Assembly (NCBI GenBank): GCA_902776185.1
Contig: CACYPH010000001.1
Location: 1-64,000, forward strand
Direction of reading: 5' to 3'
Source of the DNA: an uncultured Ruminococcus sp.
GTDB taxonomy: Bacteria > Bacillota > Clostridia > Oscillospirales > Acutalibacteraceae
Length of the DNA stretch: 64,000 nt
In this document: one piece after another, positions 62,312 through 64,000 of the stretch
How positions within the stretch are numbered: position 1 is the first letter of the stretch
Layout: each line of letters starts with the position of its first letter
Program-made: the position numbers and the translations under genes
Notes under the pieces: model-generated
Told to the model about the DNA's origin: nothing
The model's database searches: none
Seen by the model: only the letters and a program-made list of their open reading frames with translations

Positions 62312-63601
62312 TTAATAATAAACCTGTTCGTTGCCGTTATCGGCATAACCGCCGTTATTGCCGTAGTCGGCATAGCCGCCGTTGTCATAGCTGTTGCCGT
62401 CGTCGGCGTATGCGCCGTTATCATAGCTGTTGCCGTCATCGGCATAGGCGCCGTTGTCGGCGTCGTAGCTGCCGGCATTGTTATCGTAGACCTCCTCTTG
62501 CTGGGGCGCTTCTGTCTCAGGAGCCTTGGTAGCAGGAGCTTTGGTCGGTTCGACCTTCTTAGTGGCGGGTGCTTTGGTGGGCGCCTGGGTCGGCGCGGCG
62601 GTCGCCTCGGTCGGATTGGCAGAGGCTTCCTCAGCTGCTTCGTTGTCTTTGTTGAGCGTATCGATCATGGAGAACAGCAGATCCTCAAAGGTCACGCCCG
62701 GACGATAGAAGCGTTTGAGCGGAATGAAGGAGATCCTGTTCTGCTTGAGGGCGGAGAGGTTCGCGAGGTTGGGATCCGCTTTGAGCTTGTCGTATACCGG
62801 AGAGTCGATGTTGCCGTTTTTATCGACGGTGCCGTCGAGGAAAAGGTAGGTCGGATTTGCGTAGCGGATATACTGCTCGTCCGCTTCGGTGACGTTGCCC
62901 TTGTCATCGGTGACGGCGGTCGAGTGGAAGGCGGGGGAGGTCTTGCTCGCAAAGACGTTCATCGCGCCGTTATAGCCGAAAATCTTTGATTCGACGCTGT
63001 CTTTGACAAAGGTGCAGTAGTTGCCGTCGTCATCCAGATACAGGTATGCGTCGGTGACGACGATCTCCTGTGTTGTCGTGTTATAATCCTTGAGCAGGTC
63101 AAAGAGCTTGACATAGGCTTCCTCGCCCTTTTCACTGCCGTCGATGTTGCCGCCGAGCGCAGTGCCGAGGTCGATATACAGCTTTTTCAGATCTTCCTGA
63201 GAGGCATAGGGGTCAAAGACGGCGATCGTAATACCCGCATCTTCGATCTTCTTGCGCGCCTTATCGTCCAGCGTTTTATCCGCGATGACAAGATCGGGCT
63301 CAAGCGATGTAAGCGTATCGACCGCAGGGTTGTCGGCGCTTCCGACAGAGGTCAGAACGTCAAGCATCTCCTGGTCGCAATCGATCGAGCGTCCGATGAG
63401 CTTGGTATCGTAGCCCATATACATGATAATGTCCGCGAAGGCGTCGTTGAGGACGACAACGCGTTTCGGTTCTTCTTTGATTTCCGCGCCGCCGACGGAG
63501 ACGGGAAAGTTCTCTCCCTTATTATCGCCGCAGGCGGTGAAAACAGCCGCGACAGATATGATTAGGCATACCGCCATCATCAGAGAAAGCATACGTTTCA
63601 T
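62312..63601 (-). CDS. FecB/BtuF-type substrate-binding lipoprotein with repetitive tail
   Basis: 429 residues. Lipoprotein signal with lipobox FTAC (Cys24 region), then a class III binding-protein fold (KRVVVLNDAFADIIMYMGY near 46-64; LEPDLVIADKTLDD near 99) typical of iron-siderophore, haem or cobalamin importers. After about 325 comes a Pro/Thr/Ala/Lys linker with repeated PTKAPATK units, then a Tyr/Asp/Asn/Gly tail built from 12-residue repeats of the YDNGAYADDGNS type. No permease or ATPase gene is adjacent. The tail might reach through or bind the wall. Confidence 0.82.
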   Translation of the reverse strand: MKRMLSLMMAVCLIISVAAVFTACGDNKGENFPVSVGGAEIKEEPKRVVVLNDAFADIIMYMGYDTKLIGRSIDCDQEMLDVLTSVGSADNPAVDTLTSLEPDLVIADKTLDDKARKKIEDAGITIAVFDPYASQEDLKKLYIDLGTALGGNIDGSEKGEEAYVKLFDLLKDYNTTTQEIVVTDAYLYLDDDGNYCTFVKDSVESKIFGYNGAMNVFASKTSPAFHSTAVTDDKGNVTEADEQYIRYANPTYLFLDGTVDKNGNIDSPVYDKLKADPNLANLSALKQNRISFIPLKRFYRPGVTFEDLLFSMIDTLNKDNEAAEEASANPTEATAAPTQAPTKAPATKKVEPTKAPATKAPETEAPQQEEVYDNNAGSYDADNGAYADDGNSYDNGAYADDGNSYDNGGYADYGNNGGYADNGNEQVYY

Positions 63602-63749
63602 GATTCATACACCTCAAAAATATAGAAGTTGTGGGTAGCACATACCACCTCTATTGTAACCAAAAGTCATGCAATAGTCAAATAAAACCATCGGATTTTT
63701 ATCAAAATTCACGAAAAATACAAAATTTTAAAAAATGGTTAAAAAAGTA

Positions 63750-63778
63750 TTGCATTTTTCGGGCGGAAGTGCTATAAT
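63750..63778 (+). promoter_or_regulatory. Strong promoter of the 5S-like RNA
   Basis: -35 TTGCAT (63750-63755), 17-bp spacer, -10 TATAAT (63773-63778), preceded by an A-rich stretch (about 63705-63748) resembling a UP element. A small hairpin GTCGC/GCGAC (63785-63800) precedes the RNA body. Confidence 0.8.
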
Positions 63779-63806
63779 AACACCTGTCGCTGAGAGGCGA
63801 CGAACA

Positions 63807-63901
<95 letters not shown>

Positions 63902-64000
63902 TTTTTATACTTGAAAATTGATGACGGCAATAGAGATCGTCTGTCTGCTCATACAATAATACTCGTTTCAGATGAAAAAGCGCTTCCGTTTTTGGCGGGA

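Noticed and set aside
62325..62480. CRISPR-like short repeats
   Set aside because: The repeats are in frame, encode the tail of the binding lipoprotein and have no spacers.

Overview
The window looks like a chromosomal segment of a Gram-positive gut or rumen anaerobe of the Oscillospiraceae/Ruminococcaceae (Ruminococcus-like). Pointers are a secreted enzyme carrying a cellulosome-type dockerin and a starch-binding-like module, type III glutamine synthetase, single-chain GlyQS, sortase B, a queT leader, and strong GGAGG ribosome sites with sigma-A type promoters. Coding DNA is fairly GC-rich, which creates many long antisense shadow frames. No phage, insertion sequence, CRISPR or tRNA gene was seen.

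Layout. 0.1-7.1 kb: divergent operons with two fold-type II PLP enzymes and a YheO-like regulator on the minus strand, and ygeY-ygeW-carbamate kinase on the plus strand. This resembles the anaerobic purine/urate-breakdown cluster of gut bacteria. 7.1-16.6 kb: an ECF sigma/anti-sigma pair, guanine deaminase, a BMP-type nucleoside ABC importer and an 8-oxoguanine deaminase. Together these suggest purine import, deamination, ring breakdown and ATP recovery through carbamoyl phosphate. 16.6-17.9 kb: a small AT-rich accessory unit, an XRE repressor divergent from a secreted fibronectin-III protein with twin operators. 18.3-22.8 kb: eno, glnN, dapF. 23.0-31.3 kb: a complete histidine operon, yerC-hisZG(fused)-hisD-hisC-hisB-hisH-hisA-hisF-hisIE-PHP phosphatase.

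31.3-41.7 kb: glyQS, pyrR with an attenuator-like leader, a uracil permease with an unusual soluble insertion, the metallophosphoesterase-dockerin protein, queT behind a probable preQ1 riboswitch, an RluA-type pseudouridine synthase, formate-THF ligase and xpt. 41.8-55.5 kb: cell-envelope genes (two L,D-transpeptidases, LCP protein, sortase B, pyruvyl transferase), a phosphohexomutase, acpP, an FMN-riboswitch-controlled ribU, an RlmD-type methyltransferase and a small lipoprotein gene that lacks a standard start codon. 55.7-62.3 kb: a surface-polysaccharide operon (epimerase, flippase, GT2, sialyltransferase-like enzyme, ATP-grasp, rmlA). 62.3-63.6 kb: a metal/cobalamin-type binding lipoprotein with a repetitive tail. 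63.8-63.9 kb: a 5S rRNA gene that lacks its 3' end.

Dispersed non-coding structure is frequent: a double-hairpin repeat touching stop codons with compensatory changes, a family of look-alike terminators, GGAGTTA heptamer inverted repeats and one MITE-like element. Most other intergenic gaps are short and hold promoters and terminators.
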